DNA of 6,933 nt from Clostridia bacterium (GCA_003245395.1 QKDF01000237.1:1-6933); one strand, 5' to 3'. Shown: positions 1 to 6,386, numbered from the stretch's first letter. Numbers and translations: made by a program. Notes: a model not told the origin generated them from the sequence alone.

Positions 1-217
1 CGACTCCGTCAATTTGTGAGAGAATGGTTTCCATTTTTTTTTCAGTATCCGCCACAGATTGTTCCGCAGCGGCAACTGTGGATGTCTGTGCTTTTGTTGT
101 GCTGCTGCTCTTTCCAAAGGGAATCAGCAGCAGGGCTGTCCCCAGTACGATGACCAGCGCGGCGTATTTGTACCGATCCCAGATTGCTTTGAGTTTTGTA
201 TTGTCAGTTTGTTTCAT
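1..217 (-). CDS. spoIIIAG: Stage III sporulation protein AG (N-terminal part)
   Basis: Partial gene: 72 codons are visible and the rest lies beyond the left edge. SpoIIIAG is a mother-cell membrane protein that forms a large ring in the space between the two membranes around the forespore, as part of the SpoIIIA-SpoIIQ channel (family knowledge). The visible protein starts MKQTDNTKLK, has a short basic/aromatic stretch (WDRYKY), one membrane segment at about residues 18-31 ending in LLLIPFGK, a Ser/Thr/Ala-rich linker, and then a helix with METILSQIDGV. That last element matches the start of the ring-building domain in this family. The ATG at 217-215 lies inside the 3' end of spoIIIAF (14-nt overlap) and is preceded by GTGAGG about 10 nt upstream. 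A run of nine A's on the coding strand (34-42) encodes the Glu-Lys-Lys before METIL. Identification rests on operon position plus the pattern of a short N-terminal tail, one membrane segment and the IL.QIDGV motif. Confidence 0.9.
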   Translation of the reverse strand, partial: MKQTDNTKLKAIWDRYKYAALVIVLGTALLLIPFGKSSSTTKAQTSTVAAAEQSVADTEKKMETILSQIDGV

Positions 218-680
218 TCCAGATCTGCCTCACTTTCGGAATTCCAAGCTCCTGTTCCATATAGTCTGCAAGGGCCTCCGACTTTCCGCCGCTTAACGTC
301 GCTGCCGAGGGGACGGGTGTTCCGTCTTCCCCCGGCTCCGTGGTAACACGCACCGTGCAAGACAGGCCAAGTTCCTTGGCTTTGTCCAATATATATGCTT
401 CTGTCTTCTCGGCTATGAGTTCGGAAAGCGCAGTATTCTCGGATTGCTGCAGTTCGTCCCTGCGGTTTTCAATTTCCCGTGCAAAACGCCCATAGTCAAT
501 GTCCACTTTCCCCAGATCCGTGCGCAGCATGGGCTGGATCAGCGTCAGCAGCAGCACCAGCCCTCCAACCAGGGACGTAATGCGCCGCAGGTTTCCCTCA
601 GGGACCAGGCTTTGTACCGCAGCGATCAGAAATGCCGCCGCGATCACAGTAATCAGCCAGTTTCGGATCGCATCAATCAT
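204..680 (-). CDS. spoIIIAF: Stage III sporulation protein AF
   Basis: 158-residue membrane protein of the SpoIIIA-SpoIIQ channel, made in the mother cell and placed in the outer forespore membrane. Two hydrophobic segments (about residues 8-26 and 33-49) are followed by a soluble, charged region of about 105 residues. That region holds a helix rich in Glu/Arg/Gln (66-104) and a likely small alpha-beta domain (106-155), which in the family has a ring-building-motif fold. The ATG at 680-678 overlaps the spoIIIAE stop as ATGA, and MIDAIRNWLI begins directly with the first membrane segment. The frame stays open 38 codons further upstream, but that stretch is antisense-like low-complexity sequence inside spoIIIAE and is not credible. 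It is shorter than the Bacillus subtilis protein (roughly 206 residues from memory); the soluble domain appears compact, not truncated, because the stop is followed in phase by spoIIIAG. The call rests mainly on membrane pattern and operon order. Confidence 0.92.
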   Translation of the reverse strand: MIDAIRNWLITVIAAAFLIAAVQSLVPEGNLRRITSLVGGLVLLLTLIQPMLRTDLGKVDIDYGRFAREIENRRDELQQSENTALSELIAEKTEAYILDKAKELGLSCTVRVTTEPGEDGTPVPSAATLSGGKSEALADYMEQELGIPKVRQIWNETN

Positions 681-1759
681 GGAATCACCGCCGATACCGA
701 CGACAATATGGAGATCAGCAGCAGCAGGGCGCAGGCGCCCGTCATCCCCAACACCAGGCCAAAGGCTCCGCCCAGTCCGTCGATCAGCTTGCACAGCTCC
801 GGCGACCCGATGGTTCCGGCCAGAAACGCCGTAATCTTATACAGCAGATATTGGATGCCCAGGTTCAGAAAAGGCCAGGCGCATGCCCCCAGCACCGCCA
901 GCGTACCGAATACTCCGATGGTGCCTCTCAGAACGCCGGCACCGGCCAGTACCGTTTCAGCAGCTTCAGAGATAATACTTCCCACCACAGGCACCACGCC
1001 GGAGACCGTTGCTTTTGCCAGTTTCACCGCAGTGGCATCGGCCGTACCGGAGATGATATGGACGATGGAAAGATAGATGGTAAAGATCAGCAGTGTCCCG
1101 CATAGCGCCCAGGTAACCACTTTTTTGATGGCATCTGCAATGCCGATCAGCCGCCCATCTGGCAGGCAGGCTGCGGCAGTCAGCGCACCGATGTACAGAT
1201 AAACCAGCGGCAGCAGAAGCTTTTCAATCAGCTGCAGGAGCACATCCGCAAAAAAGACGGTGGTCACCTGCTGAATTGTGGCGGTATTAACCGCTCCGCT
1301 CAAGGCGGTGGCCGCCGCCAATACCGGCAGCAGCACTTTGGAAAAACCCGTGAGGTTCTCAATCGTACTGGAGCCCATCCCGATAAGGCTCTCCAGGCTT
1401 CCAGCGGCCAGTAAAGTCACCGAAAGAGCTCCCGCCATGGGCAGAATGTTCAGTCCGACAGGGCCGCCAGAGGAGCGGGCAAAGCCGTCTACTGCTCCGC
1501 ACAGCAGCACGACCAGCAGAATACAAACAGCCCCCCGCAGCCGCTGATGCAAAATTCCCTGGGCCTGTCCCTTGACACGGTCTAAAATACCGGAAATTCC
1601 ATCACTGACAGCGGTTCCAGAGGAGAGATCCGTACTTTTCAGCAATTCCTCCGTTCCATCTGGCAGTGCTTTCCACAGCTCATCCGGTACTTCCGCCGCG
1701 GCGACGGGGACGGCCAGCAGCATCAGTAACAGCAAAAGCAAACAGCAGCATTTTTTCAT
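677..1759 (-). CDS. spoIIIAE: Stage III sporulation protein AE
   Basis: 360-residue polytopic membrane protein, the largest membrane component of the SpoIIIA channel; by family knowledge it is needed for sigma-G activity in the engulfed forespore. The N-terminus is a clear signal peptide: MKK, then a Cys/Leu-rich hydrophobic core (residues 4-18) and a VAAAE cleavage-type site near 20-23. A soluble stretch with DELWKALPDG and a Gly/Asp helix follows. From about residue 75 on there are multiple hydrophobic segments (about 76-92, 104-120, 140-156, 180-198, 214-236, 252-262, 282-300, 330-350). Conserved-looking loops include the NTATIQQVTTVFF and SISGTADATAVKLAKATVSG-type regions. The ATG at 1759-1757 overlaps the spoIIIAD stop as ATGA and has GGAG 8 nt upstream; the frame extends 22 codons further up, but those lie inside spoIIIAD and would spoil the signal peptide. 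Slightly shorter than the B. subtilis protein (about 399 residues from memory). Confidence 0.96.
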   Translation of the reverse strand: MKKCCCLLLLLLMLLAVPVAAAEVPDELWKALPDGTEELLKSTDLSSGTAVSDGISGILDRVKGQAQGILHQRLRGAVCILLVVLLCGAVDGFARSSGGPVGLNILPMAGALSVTLLAAGSLESLIGMGSSTIENLTGFSKVLLPVLAAATALSGAVNTATIQQVTTVFFADVLLQLIEKLLLPLVYLYIGALTAAACLPDGRLIGIADAIKKVVTWALCGTLLIFTIYLSIVHIISGTADATAVKLAKATVSGVVPVVGSIISEAAETVLAGAGVLRGTIGVFGTLAVLGACAWPFLNLGIQYLLYKITAFLAGTIGSPELCKLIDGLGGAFGLVLGMTGACALLLLISILSSVSAVIP

Positions 1760-2145
1760 TCCATCAACTCCATGAGCAACGACAATACCGTCTGCAGCAG
1801 CGGCAGCGCTACCAGCAGCGCACAAACCGAGCCGGCAGTTTCAATCGTAGCTGCCAGCGCCGATTCTCCGGCGTCCCGGCACAGATTTCCCCCCATCTTG
1901 ACCACCAGCGCAATACCGACCGTTTTGAACAGAGGCACGAACAAATCATCCGAGACTCCGGACAGGTCCGTAAGATTTTGGAGAAACTTTAAAATTTCCC
2001 CAATGCTGCCCGTCAATACAAGCGCCGCGGCCACAGCGGCCGCCAGACTCAGCAGCAAAGCCGCTTCGGGCGTACCTCTCCGGAGGACCAGCGTCAGCAG
2101 CGCGCCTAATACGCAGACCACCGTAATCTCAATAACCTGCTCCAT
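1756..2145 (-). CDS. spoIIIAD: Stage III sporulation protein AD
   Basis: 129-residue integral membrane protein, close to the usual length of about 130. It belongs to the same family as SpoIIIAC and is thought to be part of the membrane platform of the SpoIIIA channel. Hydrophobic segments are visible at about residues 4-21, 28-45, 69-84 and 104-124. Between the second and third lies an amphipathic stretch (ILKFLQNLTDLSGVSDD). The segment after the third, with NLCRDAGESALAATIETAG (87-105), carries the Cys-Arg-Asp-Ala-Gly-Glu pattern characteristic of this family. The ATG shares one base with the spoIIIAC stop (TGATG), and no strong ribosome binding site precedes it, so translation is probably coupled to spoIIIAC. 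The 3' end overlaps spoIIIAE by 4 nt. Confidence 0.95.
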   Translation of the reverse strand: MEQVIEITVVCVLGALLTLVLRRGTPEAALLLSLAAAVAAALVLTGSIGEILKFLQNLTDLSGVSDDLFVPLFKTVGIALVVKMGGNLCRDAGESALAATIETAGSVCALLVALPLLQTVLSLLMELME

Positions 2146-2339
2146 CAGAATCCGAACAGTTTCTCAATGAGGTTAAACAGATTGCTGATTTCCTGAACCA
2201 TCATCATCAGAACCACGACAAGACCGGCCAATGTGGTCATCATGGCCTGTTCCTCCCTGCCCGACCGGATCAGCAGCTGGTTGAGCACTGCAACCAGGAT
2301 TCCAATGGCCGCAATGCGGAATATCAAATCAACGTCCAT
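2145..2339 (-). CDS. spoIIIAC: Stage III sporulation protein AC
   Basis: 64-residue membrane protein with two hydrophobic segments (about residues 5-24 and 33-48) joined by a tight, polar turn, SGREEQAMMTTLAG (26-39), which is the signature of the SpoIIIAC family. A short amphipathic tail (EISNLFNLIEKLFGF) follows. By family knowledge it works with SpoIIIAD as a small membrane component of the mother cell-to-forespore channel. It starts 12 nt after the spoIIIAB stop, with GGAG overlapping that stop region as ribosome binding site. Length is typical (about 65-68 residues in relatives). Confidence 0.95.
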   Translation of the reverse strand: MDVDLIFRIAAIGILVAVLNQLLIRSGREEQAMMTTLAGLVVVLMMMVQEISNLFNLIEKLFGF

Positions 2340-2351
2340 ATCTCGTTCTCC

Positions 2352-2849
2352 TCAAATCAGTAAAATAATCAATAGCGCAGCACCGGAAAAACAGACTGCC
2401 GCGGCCTGACGCTCCCGGTCACGGCGGATACGCCGCTTTTCCTCCAGAATCTTTTTCAGCTGATTGCAAGCAGTGGAAATCCCACCACTAATCTCTTCCT
2501 CATCCCCGGAGAGCTTGTACCCCAATTCCCGAATCGACCGAAGCGCCTCATCCTCTAGCGGCAGTTTTTCAGCCGCGTCTACCCAGGCACGATGTAAAGG
2601 CTGCCCTTGCTGCAGAGCCGATGAAAGCGCTTTCATCCAGATGATGACGATATTACCCCGCCCTATGCCCAGATCGCACAACAATCGCGGAAGAGGTGCG
2701 CGCTCCAGCCGGATACGACTTTCCATTCGTTCCAAAACGCCGATTACATCTTCCAGTACTGCAATTTCCCGCCGCCAGGTGCGCAGTTGTCCCAGCCACA
2801 GGGCCGCAAAACCGGAGAGAACCAGCACGCTCCCCATCGCTTTCAGCAT
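2352..2849 (-). CDS. spoIIIAB: Stage III sporulation protein AB
   Basis: 165-residue protein with a membrane segment at each end (about residues 4-20 and 149-165) and a soluble helical middle, the layout of SpoIIIAB, which resembles the GspF/PilC membrane platform proteins of type II secretion. The N-terminal region reads through a Trp-rich TM into WRREIAVLEDVIGVLERMESRI, the typical family opening. The middle has a Leu/Glu-rich helix (LPLEDEALRSIRELGYKLSG) and the C-terminal part before the last TM is very basic (KKILEEKRRIRRDRERQ). ATG at 2849-2847 overlaps the end of spoIIIAA by 7 nt; AGGTGG lies about 10 nt upstream, which favours this start over in-frame codons 17 residues further up. 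By inference it connects the SpoIIIAA ATPase to the channel. Confidence 0.95.
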   Translation of the reverse strand: MLKAMGSVLVLSGFAALWLGQLRTWRREIAVLEDVIGVLERMESRIRLERAPLPRLLCDLGIGRGNIVIIWMKALSSALQQGQPLHRAWVDAAEKLPLEDEALRSIRELGYKLSGDEEEISGGISTACNQLKKILEEKRRIRRDRERQAAAVCFSGAALLIILLI

Positions 2850-3751
2850 GGCAGTTCTTCCACCTGATAAATCCGTCCGGCACCGGTGCGGTGAATACAC
2901 ACCGCACGGCGAAAGACCTGCGTTTCCAGCAGGCGGGCATACAGAGGTTTTCTCGTCAGCTCCTCCACGGAAGCCGCATGGATAGTAGCCAGCAGCCGTA
3001 CGCCGCAGTTAGCCGCCATGGTCATGGCCAGAATATCCTCCTCCACGGTGATTTCATCCACGGCAATGATCTGTGGATTCATGGTCCGCAGCAGCATCGG
3101 TACAGCCAGCGCTTTGGGACAGCCGTCCAGCACATCTGTTCGGGGGCCCAGATCCATCTGCGGCACACCGCGGTACATGACCGCCACCTCTCCTCGTTCG
3201 TCCGCCAATGCCACCCGCTGCCCGCTTTCGGATAGGCATCGAATCAGATCGCGCAGAAAGGTCGTTTTGCCTCCGCCGGGAGGCGAGAGAATCAGCGTGC
3301 TGTCCGGCTGGCCTTCCGTGCAAATGGCGGGCATGACCTCAGATGCGATGCCGGGTTTTTCTCTGGCAATGCGGATAACAGCCGAAGATAGGTCTGTCAG
3401 ATTCGTGTTCACGCCGTCTTTCATGACCGCGGTTCCGCACAATCCCACTCGAAAACCGCCGCGCACATGCAGATATCCCTCTCGCAGGGTCTCCACAGCG
3501 GCATAGCGGGAAAATTCTGCCGCCAGATCACACAGTGTCTCGATCTCCTCGCCCCGAATCGGCTCACCTTCGTCTTCCAGCGTCTGTTCGCCATCCGGCA
3601 GCAATACTGTCATCTGCCGTCCCATCCGCAGGCGGAACTCTTCTGCTGTTGCTTTGTCCCGGTCCGGCAGAAGTTCTGCAATCTTCCGCAAACGCAAAGG
3701 CAAAAATGCTGCTGCCTGCCGGTAACGGGTGAGCTCATCCTGTTCTTTCAC
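2843..3751 (-). CDS. spoIIIAA: Stage III sporulation protein AA, secretion-type ATPase
   Basis: First gene of the operon; 302 residues with the GTG start chosen here. It is a cytoplasmic (mother-cell) ATPase of the type II/type IV secretion AAA+ kind, thought to power the SpoIIIA-SpoIIQ channel. After an N-terminal domain (about 1-145, including EEFRLRMGRQ and GGFRVGLCGTAVM) it has Walker A at 156-164 (SPPGGGKTT), an ADERGE block at 184-189, Walker B at 226-234 (PQIIAVDEI) and a TIHA box at 256-259. Length fits the family (about 307). There is no in-frame ATG at the beginning: the GTG at 3751-3749 is preceded by AGGTGG with 8 nt spacing, and VKEQDELTRYRQ gives the expected N-terminus. The frame stays open upstream to 4033, but that part crosses a terminator and antisense sequence of the next gene and is not coding. 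A sigma-E-like promoter lies just upstream. Confidence 0.97.
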   Translation of the reverse strand: MKEQDELTRYRQAAAFLPLRLRKIAELLPDRDKATAEEFRLRMGRQMTVLLPDGEQTLEDEGEPIRGEEIETLCDLAAEFSRYAAVETLREGYLHVRGGFRVGLCGTAVMKDGVNTNLTDLSSAVIRIAREKPGIASEVMPAICTEGQPDSTLILSPPGGGKTTFLRDLIRCLSESGQRVALADERGEVAVMYRGVPQMDLGPRTDVLDGCPKALAVPMLLRTMNPQIIAVDEITVEEDILAMTMAANCGVRLLATIHAASVEELTRKPLYARLLETQVFRRAVCIHRTGAGRIYQVEELPC

Positions 3752-3759
3752 CGCCGACA

Positions 3760-3765
3760 CCACCT
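3760..3765 (-). promoter_or_regulatory. Ribosome binding site of spoIIIAA
   Basis: AGGTGG on the minus strand, 8 nt before GTG (3751-3749). It decides the non-ATG start of spoIIIAA: two further in-frame GTG codons upstream (3760-3758 and 3763-3761) overlap the site itself and so cannot use it. Confidence 0.7.
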
Positions 3766-3780
3766 TTCTTTTGTTACCCC

Positions 3781-3809
3781 ACTTTATGAACGCTCGTCCT
3801 GCTTTATGC
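3781..3809 (-). promoter_or_regulatory. Sigma-E-like promoter of the spoIIIA operon
   Basis: On the minus strand, GCATAAA (3809-3803) and CATAAAGT (3788-3781) are separated by exactly 14 nt. This resembles the known sigma-E consensus (about GHATATT, 14 nt, CATACAHT): 6 of 8 positions match in the -10 and the ATA core is present in the -35. It would start transcription roughly 25 nt before the GTG of spoIIIAA. The spoIIIA operon of B. subtilis is sigma-E dependent, so position and type agree. Recognised by eye; no score was computed. Confidence 0.6.
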
Positions 3810-3820
3810 CTTGTCCTTCC

Positions 3821-3856
3821 GCAAAACAAAAAGAGCCGCCCGACGGGCGGCTCTTT
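3821..3856 (-). terminator. Intrinsic terminator after the Cys-rich gene
   Basis: A perfect 12-bp inverted repeat (3830-3841 with 3845-3856; GC-rich core CGCCC/GGGCG) closes on a 3-nt loop. Read on the minus strand it is followed by TTTTTGTTTTG, a good U-tract. It lies 10 nt after the stop of the Cys-rich gene and about 12 nt before the spoIIIA -35, so it insulates the sporulation operon from upstream transcription. The other arm ends in CTCTTTCTT on the plus strand, a weaker U-tract. Confidence 0.9.
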
Positions 3857-3866
3857 CTTGCCAAGA

Positions 3867-4559
3867 TCAGCTGTTGCAAAAACTTCTGGTCTCCTCATAG
3901 GTTTCGGGGCGGCAGATCGTGTTGGGAGGGAAAAATTCTCCCACAGGGAAGGAAATGTTGCGGAACAGTCCGCAGGGATCGTCGCTGCTGTCCGATCCCG
4001 TGCAGCCTTCCCGTCCGGGAACGCAATAATCATACACAGGAATCAGCAGCTGGGAATCCCGCTCCAGGCGCACGATAGAAAACTGGCCTAAAGTGATGTA
4101 GATTCGACGACCCTCGTCTCCGCTGGACAGGTCTCCATCGAAGAAATCGTTGATAAACGAAGGCACCTCACACAGATCACAGTCACAGGGTCTGCATCCA
4201 CAGACGTCCACCAGTTTGGCATCCAGGACGATGGGATCAACAGCCTCCACTACCGCAACCGGCAGATTGCTCTGGCTGACTCTCTGCAAATCAGACACAC
4301 AGGGGCAAACATCAGATGTGAAGATCTTGGCACTACCCTCACTGCCAAACAGCAGGACGCGCTTGTCGAACACACACAGGCCTTCCACCGTCACAGGGCG
4401 CGGAGAGCTGAGATAAGCCTGGAGCGTTACATAGTAGAAAAAGCGCATATCGATGGTATAGAAACCACGGTTAAACGTCACAGGCTGCACATCCACATAG
4501 ACATACAGCAGTTTTGCCGTTCCGCCCTTGACAGAAATAGCGCGGTTGATGGTATCCAC
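3867..4559 (-). CDS. Cys-rich protein of unknown function
   Basis: I do not recognise a named family. From the GTG at 4559 it has 230 residues, with no signal peptide or membrane segment. The N-terminal half is beta-rich with many aromatic and Val residues (LLYVYVDVQPVTFNRGFYT, DMRFFYYVTLQAY) and a FDKRVLLFGSEGSAKIF block at 65-80. There are 13 Cys; five cluster as CGCRPCDCDLC (120-130), two as CPC (85-87), and others are scattered in the Asp/Ser-rich C-terminal part (179-228). An acidic insert (SSGDEG) precedes ITLGQFSIVRLERDSQLLIPVYDYC. The GTG has no ribosome binding site, and the frame is open and protein-like for 28 more codons (to 4643), so the true N-terminus probably lies upstream. 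It sits between spoIIIA and an SLH-domain protease gene, on the same strand, ending in its own terminator. A spore-surface or metal-binding role is possible but only a guess. Confidence 0.8.
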   Translation of the reverse strand: MDTINRAISVKGGTAKLLYVYVDVQPVTFNRGFYTIDMRFFYYVTLQAYLSSPRPVTVEGLCVFDKRVLLFGSEGSAKIFTSDVCPCVSDLQRVSQSNLPVAVVEAVDPIVLDAKLVDVCGCRPCDCDLCEVPSFINDFFDGDLSSGDEGRRIYITLGQFSIVRLERDSQLLIPVYDYCVPGREGCTGSDSSDDPCGLFRNISFPVGEFFPPNTICRPETYEETRSFCNS

Positions 4560-4643
4560 ATACTGGAGCTTGGGATAAAAACGCAGGTCTTCAATGCAGT
4601 CCTTATCGGAACAATGAGCGGTTTTAATATTTCTCGTCTTAAC
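4560..4643 (-). other. Upstream in-frame extension of the Cys-rich gene, start unclear
   Basis: From the stop TAG at 4646-4644 the frame of the Cys-rich gene is open into the GTG at 4559. The predicted peptide includes HCSDKDCIED and LRFYPKLQYV: two more Cys and a run of charged and aromatic residues in the style of the rest of the protein. No in-frame ATG, GTG or TTG occurs, and no ATG in any frame is seen on this strand between 4561 and about 4700. The possible rare starts are ATT at 4628 and ATT at 4595 (the latter with AAGGA only 4 nt away) and CTG at 4586. Either a rare start is used, or the original 5' end has been lost or altered. Confidence 0.5.
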
Positions 4644-4657
4644 CTATATTGAAGGTT

Positions 4658-6316
4658 TTATTCTTCAACCAATATCAAGAAACCGGACACACCGCTGATT
4701 GTTGTCATGGTAATGTAAATCGTCAGTCCTGTATTTCCACTGAAAGCGACTACCGATTCTCCTCTGGTATTTGTAAATGCGCTTGAAGGATAATATCCGG
4801 CTGATTTTAAAAGGCTGTTATATATATAGATAAACGAGCTTGTAATCCCAGCAGTGTATAGTGAATCCTCCGAGTAAAAATAAAGATACGTAGTAGGATC
4901 ATAAAGAACTGTCTGATAATATGGCGCAATATCAAAATAGGCCCCGAAATCCGGAACGCTTGGGCAATTAGCATATCCGGCAACTACGCCGTCTGTGCTT
5001 GCAGAGCCACTTGAACTCGATGCGGTCGCAAGCATATCAAACGATTTCACCGCAGATTTTTCGTATCCGGAAACATAGGTCATCGGTACGGCAAGATTGA
5101 GATTCTGACTGTCTTCAAACGATGCGGACGTGATCCCTATAACATGGCCGTATTTGTTAATCAGTGCCCCGCCGCTGCTCCCATGAGAGATGGACGCCGT
5201 ATATTGAATGTAATTGGTGCCATCCAAAACACGGCTTACGTTTGAAATAATTCCCTGCGAAATGGAATCTGACAGACCAAGTGGGCTTCCGATGGCAAAT
5301 ACCGCTCCGCCTGCATTCACTTCGCTGGATGCTCCGACGGTCAGATAATTAAACCCGCTTCCATTAACTTTCAACACGGCCCAGTCGTTCGCCTCGTTAT
5401 AATCGTAAACCCCCGCAACGGTATATGTATTTCCGTCGGTGGTCTGCACTTTGGCAGATGAGCAACCGTCAATTACGTGATAGCACGTTACAAGCGTTCC
5501 GTCCGAATCAATGAAAAAACCGCTGCCTGATGCGTAGGCATCTCCATTGGCATCATAGACTTCCAAATACGCAACGGCAGACGAGCACTGCGCATATACC
5601 TGCTCCGCATTCAGCTCCGCGGAGGTCGCACTTGCTGCGTTCAGCGTAATCGTCTTTCTGAGAGAAGGATCTACCATTCTGGTGGCAATCGCACAGGCGG
5701 CACCGCGTGAAATGTAGCTCTGCGGCTGGAAATTGCCAGCTGAATCGCTTCCGGTCAGAATTCCAGCACGATAGAGCCGGTAAACAGCGTCGGCATATGA
5801 AGCCGTCATAGGTACATCCGGAATTGCTCCATCTTCCACTGTATTGATTTCGCCCAGCGCATCATCAGGCAGTGCACTGCTGAGAATCAGCGCAAATTCA
5901 TAGCGTTTGATCGGTGCGCTCCAGTTTGAAAAAGAAGCGTATATTCCGTTATCCTGAGCATAGGCCAGATATGTCGCCTGTGTTGAACCTTTGTCATAAT
6001 CCGTTTCGATGGTATCAGATCCATGATAATAAATTGCATTCACACGGCAGGCTATAATCAACGAAGCAAGGCAGGATATATTCTGACTCAGTCCAAAGGC
6101 TGAATCACTTTGTCCCTGCATAATTCCAAATTCATAAGACGCCTTGACATTATCCGCAAAAGCCGATGACGTCGGCACATCCACAAACTGGGCGCTGTTG
6201 TAGCTTCTGGATCTTTCAAAATGAGACAGGCTCCCTTCCGCCGCGGCAGCCTGAACCGGAATCAAAGAGAACACCAGCATCACACAGGTCAGTACAGATA
6301 ATATTCTTTTTTTCAA
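4658..6316 (-). CDS. Secreted SLH-domain trypsin-like (HtrA/S1C type) serine protease
   Basis: 552 residues from a TTG start (555 from the ATG at 6325; residue numbers here use the ATG). A signal peptide is clear: LKKRILSV, hydrophobic core 9-23, VQAAAAE cleavage region. Three SLH-like repeats follow (about 45-98, 108-153, 165-222), which by family knowledge anchor proteins to cell-wall polymer. The protease domain spans about 243-418 with His283 (TCYHVIDG), Asp314 (EANDWAVLKV) and Ser384 in HGSSGGALIN, so the triad is complete; the active-site motif is GSSGG instead of the commoner GNSGG. There is no PDZ domain. A Ser-rich linker (433-446) leads to a Tyr-rich C-terminal region of about 110 residues that I do not recognise. 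Start: AGGGGG touches the ATG directly but lies 9 nt from the TTG, giving a standard MKKRIL signal peptide, so TTG is preferred. Base composition looks more AT-rich than spoIIIA. Substrate unknown. Confidence 0.93.
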   Translation of the reverse strand: MKKRILSVLTCVMLVFSLIPVQAAAAEGSLSHFERSRSYNSAQFVDVPTSSAFADNVKASYEFGIMQGQSDSAFGLSQNISCLASLIIACRVNAIYYHGSDTIETDYDKGSTQATYLAYAQDNGIYASFSNWSAPIKRYEFALILSSALPDDALGEINTVEDGAIPDVPMTASYADAVYRLYRAGILTGSDSAGNFQPQSYISRGAACAIATRMVDPSLRKTITLNAASATSAELNAEQVYAQCSSAVAYLEVYDANGDAYASGSGFFIDSDGTLVTCYHVIDGCSSAKVQTTDGNTYTVAGVYDYNEANDWAVLKVNGSGFNYLTVGASSEVNAGGAVFAIGSPLGLSDSISQGIISNVSRVLDGTNYIQYTASISHGSSGGALINKYGHVIGITSASFEDSQNLNLAVPMTYVSGYEKSAVKSFDMLATASSSSGSASTDGVVAGYANCPSVPDFGAYFDIAPYYQTVLYDPTTYLYFYSEDSLYTAGITSSFIYIYNSLLKSAGYYPSSAFTNTRGESVVAFSGNTGLTIYITMTTISGVSGFLILVEE

Positions 6317-6325
6317 TTGAATCAT

Positions 6326-6331
6326 CCCCCT
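6326..6331 (-). promoter_or_regulatory. Ribosome binding site of the SLH protease gene
   Basis: AGGGGG on the minus strand. It abuts the ATG at 6325-6323 with no spacing but stands 9 nt from TTG (6316-6314), which supports TTG as the working start. Confidence 0.6.
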
Positions 6332-6357
6332 AAAGGCAGGTCTCTGCTATTAGTACC

Positions 6358-6386
6358 AAAATATACCTGATTGCCGAAAAAGGCAA
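6358..6386 (-). promoter_or_regulatory. Possible vegetative promoter of the SLH protease gene
   Basis: TTGCCT (6386-6381) as -35, with TATATT (6365-6360, 15-nt spacer) or TATTTT (6363-6358, 17-nt spacer) as -10. The -35 is part of a 5-bp hairpin (TTGCC/GGCAA, 6371-6386). Either choice gives a leader of about 35 nt. The match is moderate and was judged by eye. Confidence 0.3.

Noticed and set aside
444..1076. Long plus-strand open frame (210 codons) antisense to spoIIIAF and spoIIIAE
   Set aside because: Low-complexity Gln/Ser/Arg-rich translation without ribosome binding site; a shadow of two well-supported genes on the other strand.
3752..4033. N-terminal extension of spoIIIAA to an in-frame ATG at 4033
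   Set aside because: It would read through the intrinsic terminator, the promoter and the antisense of the Cys-rich gene; the GTG with its ribosome binding site gives the usual family length.
2464..4091. Several plus-strand open frames of 120-203 codons across spoIIIAA and spoIIIAB
   Set aside because: All lie opposite clear conserved genes, with Ser/Arg/Pro-rich translations and no family features.
4641..4667. Small hairpins AACCT/AGGTT and TTGAAG/CTTCAA after the SLH protease stop
   Set aside because: Short, AT-rich, mutually exclusive stems without a U-tract; not convincing as a terminator.
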